DNA of 64,000 nucleotides, taken from contig NZ_BOMB01000001.1 of the NCBI RefSeq assembly GCF_016861975.1, positions 124,001 through 188,000 of the forward strand, written 5' to 3'. This DNA comes from Actinocatenispora rupis. Lineage in GTDB: Bacteria; Actinomycetota; Actinomycetes; Mycobacteriales; Micromonosporaceae. The stretch's first letter is position 1, and every line of letters begins with the position of its first letter. A model generated the notes under the pieces. It saw only the letters and a list, made by a program, of their open reading frames with translations. It was not told where the DNA came from and did not search any database. Of this stretch, positions 9,062 to 17,346 are shown piece after piece. The position numbers and the translations under genes are program-made.

Positions 9062-9114
9062 GTAACGGTAGCTGTCATGATCGCGGGCGGTGACCGCAGT
9101 CACGGGGCGGTAAC
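9062..9114 (-). promoter_or_regulatory. Candidate regulatory site upstream of gluA (GlnR-like half sites)
   Basis: On the minus strand GTTAC at 9114-9110, six bases, then GTGAC at 9103-9099 partly match the actinobacterial GlnR pattern gTnAC-n6-GaAAC. GTGAC-CGCA-GTCAC at 9090-9103 is also a perfect inverted repeat, and a second minus-strand GTTAC lies at 9066-9062. It sits in the divergent gluA/miaB region, 70-120 bp from the gluA start. Nitrogen or glutamate control would make sense, but the match is incomplete. Confidence 0.3.
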
Positions 9115-9281
9115 GGCCTCGGAACGTGTCGCGGCCAATCGTGCAAAAGCCACCAGGCGCCCGGACTTCCGGTACGTCCGCGGTACGCGGGTGACGTTCC
9201 GGCGGGGGACGATGGGGGAGCGGGTCGCCCGGCGGGCGGTGCGGAGCGTACGCACCGTGGCGGCTACCCTGGTGAGTTGAC

Positions 9282-10748
9282 ATGAGCGCACCCGTGAGTA
9301 CCCCAGCCTCCGCTGGCCGCACGTACCAGGTCCGGACGTACGGCTGCCAGATGAACGTGCACGACTCCGAGCGGATCGCCGGGCTGCTCGAATCGGCCGG
9401 TTACGTCCGGGCCGACGACGAGCAGTCGCCCGACCTGGTCGTGTTCAACACCTGCGCGGTCCGGGAGAACGCCGACAACCGGCTGTACGGCAACCTCGGC
9501 CACCTGCGCCCCACCAAGGACGCGCACCCGGGCATGCAGATCGCCGTCGGCGGCTGCCTGGCGCAGAAGGACCGCGGCGAGATCGTCAAGCGGGCCCCCT
9601 GGGTCGACGTCGTCTTCGGCACGCACAACGTCGGGTCGCTGCCGACGCTGCTGGAGCGGGCCCGGCACAACCAGCAGGCCGAGGTGGAGATCCTGGAGTC
9701 GTTGGAGGTCTTCCCCTCCACGCTGCCGGCCAAGCGCGAGTCGGCGTACGCGGGATGGGTGTCGATCTCGGTCGGCTGCAACAACACCTGCACCTTCTGC
9801 ATCGTGCCGTCGCTGCGCGGCAAGGAGACCGACCGCCGGCCCGGCGACATCCTCGCCGAGGTCCGCGCGCTGGTCGCGGAGGGCGTGCTGGAGGTGACGC
9901 TGCTCGGGCAGAACGTCAACTCGTACGGGGTGGAGTTCGGTGACCGGCAGGCGTTCGGGAAGCTGCTGCGGGCGTGCGGCGAGATCGACGGGCTGGAGCG
10001 GGTGCGCTTCACCAGCCCGCACCCGCGCGACTTCACCGACGACGTGATCGCCGCGATGGCCGAGACACCCAATGTCTGCCATCAGTTGCACATGCCGCTG
10101 CAGTCCGGGTCGGACGCGGTGCTCAAGGCGATGCGCCGCTCGTACCGGTCGGGGCGCTACCTGGACATCCTGCGCCGGGTGCGCGAGTCGATGCCGGACG
10201 CGGCGATCACCACCGACATCATCGTCGGCTTCCCCGGCGAGACCGAGGACGACTTCGCCGCCACCCTCGACGTCGTCCGCGAGGCGCGCTTCGCCTCCGC
10301 CTTCACCTTCCAGTACTCGATCCGGCCCGGCACTCCCGCCGCGACGATGGACGGCCAGGTGCCGAAGGCGGTCGTGCAGGAGCGGTACGAGCGGCTGGTC
10401 GCGTTGCAGGACGAGATCTCCTGGCAGGAGAACCGCGCGATCGAGGGCCGCGAGGTCGAGGTGCTGGTCGCGCTCGGTGAGGGCCGCAAGGACGACGCCA
10501 CCGGCCGGCTGTCCGGCCGCGCCCGGGACGGCCGGCTGGTGCACTTCACCGGCGCCGACGGCATCCGGCCCGGCGACATCGTCACCACCGAGGTGACGTA
10601 CGGGGCGCCGCACCACCTCGTCGCCGACGGCCCGGTCCGCGCGCACCGGCGTACCGCGGCGGGTGACGCCTGGGCGGCCGGGCGTACCCCGACCACCCCG
10701 GGCGTCCTGCTGGGCATGCCGGGCGTCGGCGCGCCGGCCGCCCGCTGA
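9282..10748 (+). CDS. miaB: tRNA-2-methylthio-N6-dimethylallyladenosine synthase MiaB
   Basis: 488-residue radical-SAM methylthiotransferase that thiomethylates i6A37 of tRNAs reading U-starting codons. The N-terminal UPF0004 domain begins with [11 protein letters not shown] and carries the auxiliary-cluster cysteines. The radical-SAM motif CNNTCTFC gives C166, C170 and C173. A TRAM domain follows, roughly residues 380-445. About 40 extra residues at the C-terminus are low-complexity. The start at 9282 has only a weak ribosome binding site (GGTGAG). Confidence 0.95.
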   Translation: MSAPVSTPASAGRTYQVRTYGCQMNVHDSERIAGLLESAGYVRADDEQSPDLVVFNTCAVRENADNRLYGNLGHLRPTKDAHPGMQIAVGGCLAQKDRGEIVKRAPWVDVVFGTHNVGSLPTLLERARHNQQAEVEILESLEVFPSTLPAKRESAYAGWVSISVGCNNTCTFCIVPSLRGKETDRRPGDILAEVRALVAEGVLEVTLLGQNVNSYGVEFGDRQAFGKLLRACGEIDGLERVRFTSPHPRDFTDDVIAAMAETPNVCHQLHMPLQSGSDAVLKAMRRSYRSGRYLDILRRVRESMPDAAITTDIIVGFPGETEDDFAATLDVVREARFASAFTFQYSIRPGTPAATMDGQVPKAVVQERYERLVALQDEISWQENRAIEGREVEVLVALGEGRKDDATGRLSGRARDGRLVHFTGADGIRPGDIVTTEVTYGAPHHLVADGPVRAHRRTAAGDAWAAGRTPTTPGVLLGMPGVGAPAAR

Positions 10749-10760
10749 GCCGACCGGCGG

Positions 10761-11411
10761 TCACACCCCCGTGACGCCCACGTGCGTGCGGTGGTGCGCC
10801 GGCGTCTCCACCTCGTCCAGTACGGCGACCGCGAAGTCGGCGTACGAGATGCGCGCGGTGGCGTCGCCCGGCGCCACCCGGTAGCGGCCGATGCGTACTC
10901 CGTCGTGGTCGAAGTCGCCGGACGGGCTGAGCACCACCCAGTCCAGCGCCGGCCCGGCGGCGTGCAGCGCGTCGGTCCCGGCCGCGTGCCCCAGGAAGAA
11001 CTCCCGGTACTCCCGCGGGTAGCCGGCCGTGTCCATCAGCGGCACGCCGGCCGGATCCGGCAGTACGGCGGCGAGTCCGACCCCGACGAGCCTCGGTACG
11101 CCCGCCGCCGTCAGGCCCTCGACCAGCGCGTGGGCCGCCGCGGCGAAGAACGTCGACTGGTCGGCGCCGCCGTCGTACACGGCGCTGACGGCCGCGGCGT
11201 GTCCGGCCGCCGTCGTGGCGACCGCGTCCGCGTCGCCGACGTCCCCGGCGACCAGCCGTACGCCCGCGGCGGCCAGGTCGGCGTGCCGGTCCGGCACCCG
11301 TACCACCGCGGTGACGGGCCGCCCGCGCCGCCGCGCCTCCGCCACCACCGCGCGCCCGGCGCGGCCGCCCGCTCCGTACACGACGATCCCGTCCTGCCCG
11401 ATCCCGTTCAT
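10761..11411 (-). CDS. NAD(P)H-binding NmrA-like short-chain protein
   Basis: 216-residue Rossmann protein. The dinucleotide motif is IVVYGAGGRAGRAVVAEA at the N-terminus, with a basic VVRVPDRHADL after beta-2 that suggests NADP preference, and a Y-x3-E pattern (TAGYPREYREFFL) in the region of the usual active site. Members are NAD(P)H-binding/NmrA-like or azoreductase-like proteins of uncertain substrate. The ATG at 11411 follows GGAAGGGGAG. It is divergent from an HxlR regulator, the classic pairing for redox or quinone-stress responses; a repeat element has inserted between them. Confidence 0.75.
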   Translation of the reverse strand: MNGIGQDGIVVYGAGGRAGRAVVAEARRRGRPVTAVVRVPDRHADLAAAGVRLVAGDVGDADAVATTAAGHAAAVSAVYDGGADQSTFFAAAAHALVEGLTAAGVPRLVGVGLAAVLPDPAGVPLMDTAGYPREYREFFLGHAAGTDALHAAGPALDWVVLSPSGDFDHDGVRIGRYRVAPGDATARISYADFAVAVLDEVETPAHHRTHVGVTGV

Positions 11412-11497
11412 CGCTCCCCTTCCGCGGCCGGTGCCGGTCACCGTGCGTCGCGGCGGAACCGTAGCCGGGCAGGTGGTTTCCGGTCGGATACCGGCCA

Positions 11498-11660
11498 GGG
11501 CGTGTCTGCACAGGTTGCTGGCCGGCTGCGCCGGGCCCCTTCGCCGCCTCGCCGCGTTGTCGGCACGAGCGCATACGACACCGGTATGCACTCGCACCTC
11601 CGCCTTGCGAGACAACGAACGGACTCCGGCTCGCTCGACCGAACCTGTACAGACACGCCC
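11498..11660. mobile_element. MITE-like element, copy 1
   Basis: 163-bp non-coding element bounded by 19-bp terminal inverted repeats: GGGCGTGTCTGCACAGGTT at 11498-11516 and its complement, with one mismatch, at 11642-11660. A second copy in the opposite orientation lies at 25515-25659; the interiors match over most of their length apart from two small deletions in copy 2. The outer base on one side is CTAG in both copies. No transposase is encoded. It lies in the divergent promoter region of the NAD(P)H-binding gene and the HxlR gene, and its right end touches the TAGACT hexamer of the latter. Confidence 0.8.
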
Positions 11661-11666
11661 TAGACT
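11661..11666 (+). promoter_or_regulatory. -10 element of the HxlR gene at the edge of the repeat element
   Basis: TAGACT lies 7 nt before the GTG at 11674, the spacing of a leaderless transcript. It begins immediately at the end of the terminal inverted repeat, so any -35 sequence would come from inside the element. No good -35 hexamer is visible at 17-18 bp; TCGACC occurs at a 20-bp spacing. Confidence 0.5.
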
Positions 11667-11673
11667 CGACCGG

Positions 11674-12081
11674 GTGCGTACTCCGCTTCCGGTCGACATG
11701 TTCGACGAGGTGTGCCCGTCCGACCTGACCCCGATCCGGTTCGGTGACAAGTGGGCCGGCATGGTCGTCCGCTGCCTGGAGGGCGGCCCGCGCCGGTTCT
11801 CCGAGCTGCGCGTACCGCTGCGCGGCGTGACCGCGAAAGTCCTGACCGCTTCGCTGCGTGGACTGGAACGCGACGGGTTCGTCCGGCGCACCGCGCACCC
11901 GGACCGGACCGTCGAGTACGAGCTGACGCCGTTGGGGCGGAGCCTGCTGGGGCCGCTGGACGCCGCGTGCGCGTGGGCGGCCGAGCACTGGGAGGAGCTG
12001 CTCGACGCCCGCGAGGCCGGCGTGTCCGGTCGACGGAGCCCGGCAGCTGCCTCGCCCGGCCCCGGCCGCGGGCCGGCCTGA
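11674..12081 (+). CDS. HxlR-family winged-helix regulator
   Basis: 135-residue DNA-binding protein. The conserved N-terminal cysteine is in VCPSDLTPIRFGDKW, followed by the winged helix (FSELRVPLRGVTAKVLTASLRGLERDGFVRR) and the wing ending in VEYELTPLGRSLL. The GTG at 11674 fits a leaderless start; an ATG at 11698 is the alternative. HxlR proteins often use that cysteine to sense aldehydes, quinones or diamide. The natural target is the divergent NAD(P)H-binding gene. It converges with the polyprenyl synthase gene. Confidence 0.85.
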   Translation: MRTPLPVDMFDEVCPSDLTPIRFGDKWAGMVVRCLEGGPRRFSELRVPLRGVTAKVLTASLRGLERDGFVRRTAHPDRTVEYELTPLGRSLLGPLDAACAWAAEHWEELLDAREAGVSGRRSPAAASPGPGRGPA

Positions 12082-12099
12082 CGACGCCCGCGGTCGTCA
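12079..12099. terminator. Bidirectional hairpin built from both stop codons
   Basis: TGACGAC (12079-12085) and GTCGTCA (12093-12099) form a perfect 7-bp stem with a 7-nt loop. The outer three bases of each arm are the stop codons of the convergent HxlR and polyprenyl synthase genes. An outer CCGCGGG/CCCGCGG pair gives an alternative fold. Confidence 0.5.
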
Positions 12100-13182
12100 G
12101 AAGGCGCGGTTCGTGGCGGCGGCGGCGAGCCGGGTCAGGACCTCGGCCGCCGCCGGTTCGATCGCGGCGCCGGTCAGCGCGTCCAACGCGGCGGCCGTCA
12201 GCGTGGCGATCCGCGACTCGGTGTCCGACAGCGCGCCGGTGTCGATGATCAGCGACCGCAGTTCGGCCACGCCCGCGGCGGTCAGCGCCCGGTCGCCGAG
12301 CCGCGCGTCGAGCAACGCGCGCCCGGTCGGCGTCGCCGTCTCGTACGCCGCGGCCACCAGGTAGGTCCGCTTGCCCTCGCGCAGGTCGTCGCCGGCCGGC
12401 TTGCCCGTCGACGACGGGTCGCCGAACACCCCGAGCACGTCGTCGCGCAGCTGGAACGCCTCGCCCAGCGGCAGCCCGTACGCCGAGTAGGCGGCGAGAA
12501 CGTCCGGCGTCGCCCCGGCCAGCCGGCCGCCCAGCAGCAACGGCCGCTCCACCGTGTACTTCGCGCTCTTGTACCGGGCGACCTTGCCGGCGCGTTCCCG
12601 GGACGAGTGCCGCACGTCGGCCTGCGCCAGCAGATCCAGGTACTGCCCGGCCATCACCTCGGTCCGCATCAGGTCGTACTCGCGGCGCGCGGCGGCGAGC
12701 ACCGCGGGCGGCAGCCCGGACGCGTCGTACATCTCGGCGGACCAGCCGAGGCACAGGTCGCCGAGCAGGATCGCCGCCCCGGTACCGAAGGCGTCCGGGT
12801 CGCCGGTCCAGTCGCGGGCCGCGTGCAGCCCGGCGAACCGGCGGTGCACGGCCGGCTCGCCGCGGCGGGTGTCGGACGCGTCCATCACGTCGTCGTGGAT
12901 CAGCGCGCACGCCTGCAGCAGCTCCAGCGACGCGACCGCGCCGACGAGCTGGTCCGAGTGCGCGCCGCCGGCACCCCGGTGCCCCCAGTACGCGAAGGCG
13001 GGGCGCAGCCGCTTCCCACCGTTCAGGACGAAGTCGCGCAGGGCCGCGGCGACGGGCGCCAGGTCGGCGTCGATGTCGGCCAGCCGGTCCCGCTGCCGGG
13101 CGAGGAACCGGTCGAGGGCTGCCTCCACCACCGTCCGCAACGCGGCCTGGTCGGTGGGTACGGTGGCGGGCACGGTCGGCAC
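12097..13182 (-). CDS. Polyprenyl diphosphate synthase (trans-isoprenyl type)
   Basis: 361-residue all-helical prenyltransferase that condenses isopentenyl diphosphate with allylic diphosphates. The first aspartate-rich motif is LIHDDVMDASDTRRG (DDxxD). The second region reads LRDDVLGVFGDP, a DDxxG variant seen in several actinobacterial enzymes. GGKRLRP for diphosphate binding and the RYKSAKYTVERPLLLGG segment are present. The GTG at 13182 was chosen because GGGAGA lies upstream and the family starts near here; the frame is open further but becomes Arg/Pro-rich. Product length (geranylgeranyl or longer) cannot be read from the sequence. It is divergent from metF. Confidence 0.88.
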   Translation of the reverse strand: MPTVPATVPTDQAALRTVVEAALDRFLARQRDRLADIDADLAPVAAALRDFVLNGGKRLRPAFAYWGHRGAGGAHSDQLVGAVASLELLQACALIHDDVMDASDTRRGEPAVHRRFAGLHAARDWTGDPDAFGTGAAILLGDLCLGWSAEMYDASGLPPAVLAAARREYDLMRTEVMAGQYLDLLAQADVRHSSRERAGKVARYKSAKYTVERPLLLGGRLAGATPDVLAAYSAYGLPLGEAFQLRDDVLGVFGDPSSTGKPAGDDLREGKRTYLVAAAYETATPTGRALLDARLGDRALTAAGVAELRSLIIDTGALSDTESRIATLTAAALDALTGAAIEPAAAEVLTRLAAAATNRAF

Positions 13183-13407
13183 CTGCGCTGGTCTCCCTGG
13201 TCGATTCGGCCACCTCCGGCGGGGGCCGTCCTGCCTTCGAAAGTAGTCGCCCCACCGGCTGTCGCGGCGTCCCGCCCGGCGTCCGTTGTCGCCGGTATCA
13301 CCGTCGCGCCGGGGTACCGACCGCGCGAAAGCCGCCGAAACGTCCTGCCGCCGCCGTACCCGACATCCCGGGCGTGCCAACACGAGCGAACCTGAAGGTG
13401 TGGCCGG

Positions 13408-13413
13408 TACAGT
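13408..13413 (+). promoter_or_regulatory. -10 element of metF (leaderless arrangement)
   Basis: TACAGT ends 6 nt before the GTG start at 13420, which places the transcript start at the start codon. There is no Shine-Dalgarno sequence, consistent with leaderless translation. Confidence 0.55.
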
Positions 13414-13419
13414 GTCCGG

Positions 13420-14343
13420 GTGGCTCTCGGTACCCCTTCGGTGATGCCCGGTGGCGACCCGTCCATCGGGCAGTTGGTGCGCGACTCGGCGCCGACGTTC
13501 TCGTTCGAGTTCTTCCCGCCCAAGACCGAGCAGGGTGACCGCCTGCTGTGGCAGGCGATCCGGGAGTTGGAGGTCTTACACCCGTCGTTCGTCTCCGTGA
13601 CGTACGGGGCGGGTGGCGGCACCCGCGACCGGACCGTCGACGTGGTGGAGCGGATCGCGACGGAGACGACGCTGACCGCGATGGCGCACCTGACCGCCGT
13701 CAACCACTCGAACGCGGAGCTGCGCAACCTGGTCGGCCGGATGGCCGCGGCGGGCATCCGTAACCTGCTCGCGGTGCGCGGCGACCCGCCCGGCAACCCG
13801 ATGGGTGAGTGGGTCAAGCACCCCGAGGGCGTGTCGTACGCGGCGGACCTGGTGCGGCTGATCCGCGAGTCCGGCGACTTCTCCGTCGGTGTGGCCGCCT
13901 TCCCGTACAAGCATCCGCGGTCGTCCGATGTGGACAGCGACACCCGCCACTTCGTGCGCAAGTGCCGGGCCGGTGCCGACTTCGCGATCACGCAGATGTT
14001 CTTCGACGCCGACGACTACTTCCGGCTCCGCGACCGGGTGGCCGCGCTCGGCTGCGACGTACCGATCGTCGCGGGCATCATGCCGGTCACCAAGATGAGC
14101 ACGCTGGAGCGGTCGGAGCAGCTGTCCGGGGCGCCGTTCCCGCCGGCGCTGGCCGCCCAGTTCGAGCGGGTGGCCGACGACCCGGAGGCGGTGCGGCGGC
14201 TCGGCATCGAGCAGGCCAGCGAGCTGTGCCAGACGCTGCTCGACGGCGGGGTGCCCGGCATCCACTTCATCACGTTCAACCGCTCCACCGCGACGCGGGA
14301 GGTCTGGCGCAACCTCACCCTGCCCACGCCGGTCGGCGGGTAG
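13420..14343 (+). CDS. metF: Methylenetetrahydrofolate reductase MetF
   Basis: 307-residue (beta/alpha)8 flavoprotein that reduces 5,10-methylene-THF to 5-methyl-THF for methionine synthesis. FSFEFFPPKTEQG near the N-terminus carries the catalytic glutamate, VTYGAGG follows, and the folate/FAD loops include AVRGDPPG, ADFAITQMFFD and PIVAGIMPVTK. The GTG start has no ribosome binding site but a -10 hexamer 6 nt upstream, so it looks leaderless. Codon 53 (13576-13578) is TTA, the rarest leucine codon in such genomes and in Streptomyces a bldA-dependent control point. Confidence 0.95.
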   Translation: MALGTPSVMPGGDPSIGQLVRDSAPTFSFEFFPPKTEQGDRLLWQAIRELEVLHPSFVSVTYGAGGGTRDRTVDVVERIATETTLTAMAHLTAVNHSNAELRNLVGRMAAAGIRNLLAVRGDPPGNPMGEWVKHPEGVSYAADLVRLIRESGDFSVGVAAFPYKHPRSSDVDSDTRHFVRKCRAGADFAITQMFFDADDYFRLRDRVAALGCDVPIVAGIMPVTKMSTLERSEQLSGAPFPPALAAQFERVADDPEAVRRLGIEQASELCQTLLDGGVPGIHFITFNRSTATREVWRNLTLPTPVGG

Positions 14344-14378
14344 TCACCGCCATGGCCGGGGGGTAGTCACCGCCATGG
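14338..14378. repeat. Direct duplication across the metF stop and next start
   Basis: The 18 bases GGGTAGTCACCGCCATGG occur at 14338-14355 and again at 14361-14378, a 23-bp period. The first copy holds the metF stop codon and an ATG that is followed after three codons by TAG. The second copy holds the ATG used by the next gene. A tandem duplication has thus left a vestigial start codon. Confidence 0.85.
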
Positions 14379-15064
14379 TGGCGAGCGGGGGGATCCAGAG
14401 CGACTGGGGTGCGTACGCGACCCGGTGGAAGGCACTGCACGGCGGCTTCGACCCGGACACGGCGGCGGTGCCGGTCCGGGTCTGGCTGAAACTCGTCTAC
14501 CAGCTGGCCCGCGGGTTGACCCGGGTGCACGTCTCGCCCGGCACGGTCACCGCGATCGGCCTGGTGACCTGCCTGTTCGTACCGGCGGTGGCGGCGCAGG
14601 GCGGACTGTGGCCGGTGACCGCCGGCGTCCTGGTGGTGCTCGCCGGCCTGTTCGACAGCCTCGACGGCGCGGTCGCCGTCGTCTCCCGCCGCGTCACCCG
14701 CTTCGGCTACGTGTACGACGCGGTCGTCGACCGGCTCGGTGAAGCCGCGTGGCTGGTGGCGTTCTGGCTGGTGGGCGTGCCGGGCTGGCTGGTCGCGCTG
14801 ACCGCCTGCCTGGCGTACCTGCACGAGTACCTGCGGGCGCGGGCAGTCGCGGCGGGGCTGTCCGGGCTGGCCGTGGTGAGCGTGGCCGAGCGTCCCGTCC
14901 GGGTGCTGATCTGTGCGTTCGGCCTGGCCCTGGCCGGGGTGTGCGGGCTGCTGTCGCCGACGTTCGCGGCCGGCGCCGGCACCCTCGCCGTGTCGATCTG
15001 GCTGCTGCTCGGGCTGACCGGCTTCGTCCAGCTGTTCGCCGCGATCCACCGCGACCTGCGGTAG
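14375..15064 (+). CDS. CDP-alcohol phosphatidyltransferase family membrane protein
   Basis: 229-residue membrane enzyme of the class that moves a phosphatidyl group from CDP-diacylglycerol to an alcohol. The catalytic signature is present as DSLDGAVAVVSRRVTRFGYVYDAVVD: the four aspartates and glycines of D-x2-D-G...G-x3-D-x3-D are all kept, while the usual arginine after the conserved alanine is valine. About six hydrophobic helices follow the pattern. The acceptor alcohol (inositol phosphate, glycerol phosphate or other) cannot be told. It follows metF after a small duplication and converges with the monooxygenase gene. Confidence 0.85.
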   Translation: MVASGGIQSDWGAYATRWKALHGGFDPDTAAVPVRVWLKLVYQLARGLTRVHVSPGTVTAIGLVTCLFVPAVAAQGGLWPVTAGVLVVLAGLFDSLDGAVAVVSRRVTRFGYVYDAVVDRLGEAAWLVAFWLVGVPGWLVALTACLAYLHEYLRARAVAAGLSGLAVVSVAERPVRVLICAFGLALAGVCGLLSPTFAAGAGTLAVSIWLLLGLTGFVQLFAAIHRDLR

Positions 15065-15073
15065 CCGCGCCGG

Positions 15074-16552
15074 TCAGGCCGGGTCGGGCGCGCCGAACCA
15101 GTACGTGAGGGCGTCGGTGGGGTCGTCGTCCGCCGCGGTCCAGCAGACGTGCCCGTCCGGGCGGATCAGCAGCGCGTCGGCGTCGGGCTCGGCGACCTGG
15201 GCCGCGACGTACCGGATGCGGGTGGACCAGGGGCGCGCGGTCGCGGCCAGCCGACCGGTGTGGTCGAGCAGGATGCCGCGGCCGTCGTGCTGGAGCGTGC
15301 TGAGGCGTACCGGGCCGGTGGTGGTGTCGAGGTCGAGGTCGGGCATCCGGGCGCCGAGCAGCGGGTGCGGTTTTCCGGCCAGCGCGTACCGGACGTCGAG
15401 GCCGCTGATCATCCCGGTGACCGCGTGGTTCGCGGCGGGCAGTCGCAGCAGGTCGGTGAGCAGGTCGCGCAGCGCGCCGACGTCCGGGTCGCCCGGTCCC
15501 ATCAGTACGCCCTGGGCGCGGGTGTTGGCGAGGACGCGGGCGGCGACCGGGTGCCGCTCGTCGTGGTACGTGTCGAGCAGGTCGGTGTGGCCGTGCACCC
15601 GGGCGGCGAGCTTCCAGCCGAGGTTCGCCGCGTCCTGTACGCCGAGGTTGATGCCCTGACCGCCGGCGGGCAGGTGGATGTGCGCGGCGTCGCCGGCCAG
15701 CAGCACCCGACCCGTCCGGTACGCGGCGGCCTGCCGGGTGGCGTCGGAGAAGCGCGACGCGTACCGGACGGTGTCGAGGCGGACGTCGGTGCCGCACGCG
15801 GCGGTCAGCGCGCGGGAGATCTCGTCGGCGGTGACCGGCGCGTCCCGCGGTACGCCGAGCTGGTCGCGACCGCCGAACATGAACCGGTACACCCCGTCGC
15901 CGAGCGGGGACAGCAGCGCCTGTTGCTCCGCGTCACCGCGTACGGCCTGGCTGAAGTGGCGCAGCGTGGCGGGCAGTTCGGCGGCGCCGGGGCCGGTCAG
16001 GGTGATGTCGCTGGCGACCATCCCGTACCGGCCGGAGCGGCCGGGGAAGTCCACCCCGGTGAGCCGCCGTACGGTGCTGTGCCCGCCGTCGCAGCCGACG
16101 AGCCACCGGCCGCGGACCGTACCGCCGTCGGCGAGTGTCGCGGTGACGCCGTCGTCGTCGGACTCCAGCGCGATCACCGCGCATCCGGTGCGTACGGCGA
16201 CGGTGCGGAAGCGTGCCAGGTGCCCCGCGAGGAACGTCTCCAGCTCGTACTGGGGGATCGAGACGGGGTGGGGGAAGCGGGTGCGCCAGCCGTCCGCGGT
16301 GAGCGGGACGGGCAGGCCGGCGAAGTGCCCGCCGACGGTGCCGCGGGGCGGTCGACCGGCCAGCATCGGCGCGAGGAGGCCGCGCGAGGCGAACACCTCG
16401 GCGGTGCGCGGCTGGATGCTGCCGGCGCGGGACTGGCGGCTGCGTTCGGTGGCGGCGTCGAGCAGCAGGGTGCGGACCCCGGCGAGGCCCAGTTCGGCGG
16501 CGAGGGTGAGGCCGGTCGGCCCGGCTCCCACGATGATCACGTCGGCGTCCAT
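15074..16552 (-). CDS. FAD-dependent aromatic-type monooxygenase
   Basis: 492-residue class A flavoprotein monooxygenase (PF01494, UbiH/rifampicin-monooxygenase/polyketide hydroxylase group). GXGXXG is in DVIIVGAGPTGLTLAAEL at the N-terminus. The DG motif is VGCDGGHSTVRRL, the GD motif is VLLAGDAAHIHLPAGGQGINLGVQDAANLGWKL, and there is a C-terminal thioredoxin-like tail. The ATG at 16552 follows GAAGGAG by 8 nt. It is divergent from a TetR regulator with an AT-rich inverted repeat between them, so it is probably inducible by an aromatic compound or drug. No biosynthetic neighbours identify its substrate. Confidence 0.85.
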   Translation of the reverse strand: MDADVIIVGAGPTGLTLAAELGLAGVRTLLLDAATERSRQSRAGSIQPRTAEVFASRGLLAPMLAGRPPRGTVGGHFAGLPVPLTADGWRTRFPHPVSIPQYELETFLAGHLARFRTVAVRTGCAVIALESDDDGVTATLADGGTVRGRWLVGCDGGHSTVRRLTGVDFPGRSGRYGMVASDITLTGPGAAELPATLRHFSQAVRGDAEQQALLSPLGDGVYRFMFGGRDQLGVPRDAPVTADEISRALTAACGTDVRLDTVRYASRFSDATRQAAAYRTGRVLLAGDAAHIHLPAGGQGINLGVQDAANLGWKLAARVHGHTDLLDTYHDERHPVAARVLANTRAQGVLMGPGDPDVGALRDLLTDLLRLPAANHAVTGMISGLDVRYALAGKPHPLLGARMPDLDLDTTTGPVRLSTLQHDGRGILLDHTGRLAATARPWSTRIRYVAAQVAEPDADALLIRPDGHVCWTAADDDPTDALTYWFGAPDPA

Positions 16553-16611
16553 CGGACGTACTCCTTCGGTCGGTGTCGGGGACACCGTGCCAGCTAAGAG
16601 TTAACCGAGTC

Positions 16612-16637
16612 AAGTTTTTGTTCTGGACAAGATACTT
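16612..16637. promoter_or_regulatory. Candidate TetR operator
   Basis: An imperfect inverted repeat, AAGTTTTTGTTC then one base then GGACAAGATACTT, lies midway between the divergent monooxygenase and TetR genes. The patch is conspicuously AT-rich for this genome. Position and symmetry suit an operator controlling both genes. Confidence 0.45.
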
Positions 16638-16655
16638 TCCCGGTCAAGGATGAGT

Positions 16656-16661
16656 TAGGCT
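16656..16661 (+). promoter_or_regulatory. -10 element of the TetR gene (leaderless arrangement)
   Basis: TAGGCT ends 6 nt before the ATG at 16668, the spacing expected for transcription starting at the initiation codon. Confidence 0.5.
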
Positions 16662-16667
16662 GGCGGC

Positions 16668-17318
16668 ATGACGGACGAGGGACTGCGGGAACGGAAGAAG
16701 CGGCGCACCCGGCAGGCCATCTCCGACGCGGCGATGGACCTGTTCCTGGCGCGCGGCTTCCGGCAGGTCTCGGTGGCCGACATCGCCGCCGCGGCCGAGG
16801 TGTCCAAGCCGACCCTCTTCAAGTACTTCGCGACCAAGGAGGACCTGCTCCTCGACCGCATCGCCGACCACCGCGAGGAGACCGCCCGGGTGGTGCGCGA
16901 CCGGCCCGCCGGCGTCGACCCGCTCGACGCGCTGCACCGGCACTTCCGGGACCGGCTCGCCGACCGCGACCCGGTCACCGGGCTCAACGACGCGCCCGAG
17001 ACCATCGCCCTGCGCGACATCCTGTACGGCACGCCCAGCCTCGCCGCCCACCTCATGCGGTACGCGGGGGCCAGCGAGGCGGCGCTCGCCGAGGCGCTCG
17101 CCGAGACCGGGGCAGACCCGCTCACCTGCCGGCTCGCCGCCGCCCAGATCACCGTCGTACTGCTGGCGCTGGCGGAGGACAACTGGCGGCGGGTCGCCGG
17201 CGGCGGCCGGGCCGACGACCTGCACGCGGAGGCCGCCGCCGCGGCCGACCACGCGTTCGCGCTGCTGGCCGGCGGCCTGTCCGTCCACTTCGGACAGCCG
17301 GCGGCGTCGGCCCGCTAG
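16668..17318 (+). CDS. TetR-family transcriptional regulator
   Basis: 216 residues. The N-terminal TetR helix-turn-helix reads RKKRRTRQAISDAAMDLFLARGFRQVSVADIAAAAEVSKPTLFKYFATKEDLLLD, a very typical sequence. The C-terminal ligand domain is variable. It is most likely a repressor of the divergent FAD monooxygenase and of itself. Its 3' end converges on the Hsp70-like gene. Confidence 0.9.
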   Translation: MTDEGLRERKKRRTRQAISDAAMDLFLARGFRQVSVADIAAAAEVSKPTLFKYFATKEDLLLDRIADHREETARVVRDRPAGVDPLDALHRHFRDRLADRDPVTGLNDAPETIALRDILYGTPSLAAHLMRYAGASEAALAEALAETGADPLTCRLAAAQITVVLLALAEDNWRRVAGGGRADDLHAEAAAAADHAFALLAGGLSVHFGQPAASAR

Positions 17319-17346
17319 CCGGCCGCCGCGGGCCGACCACGCGGGC

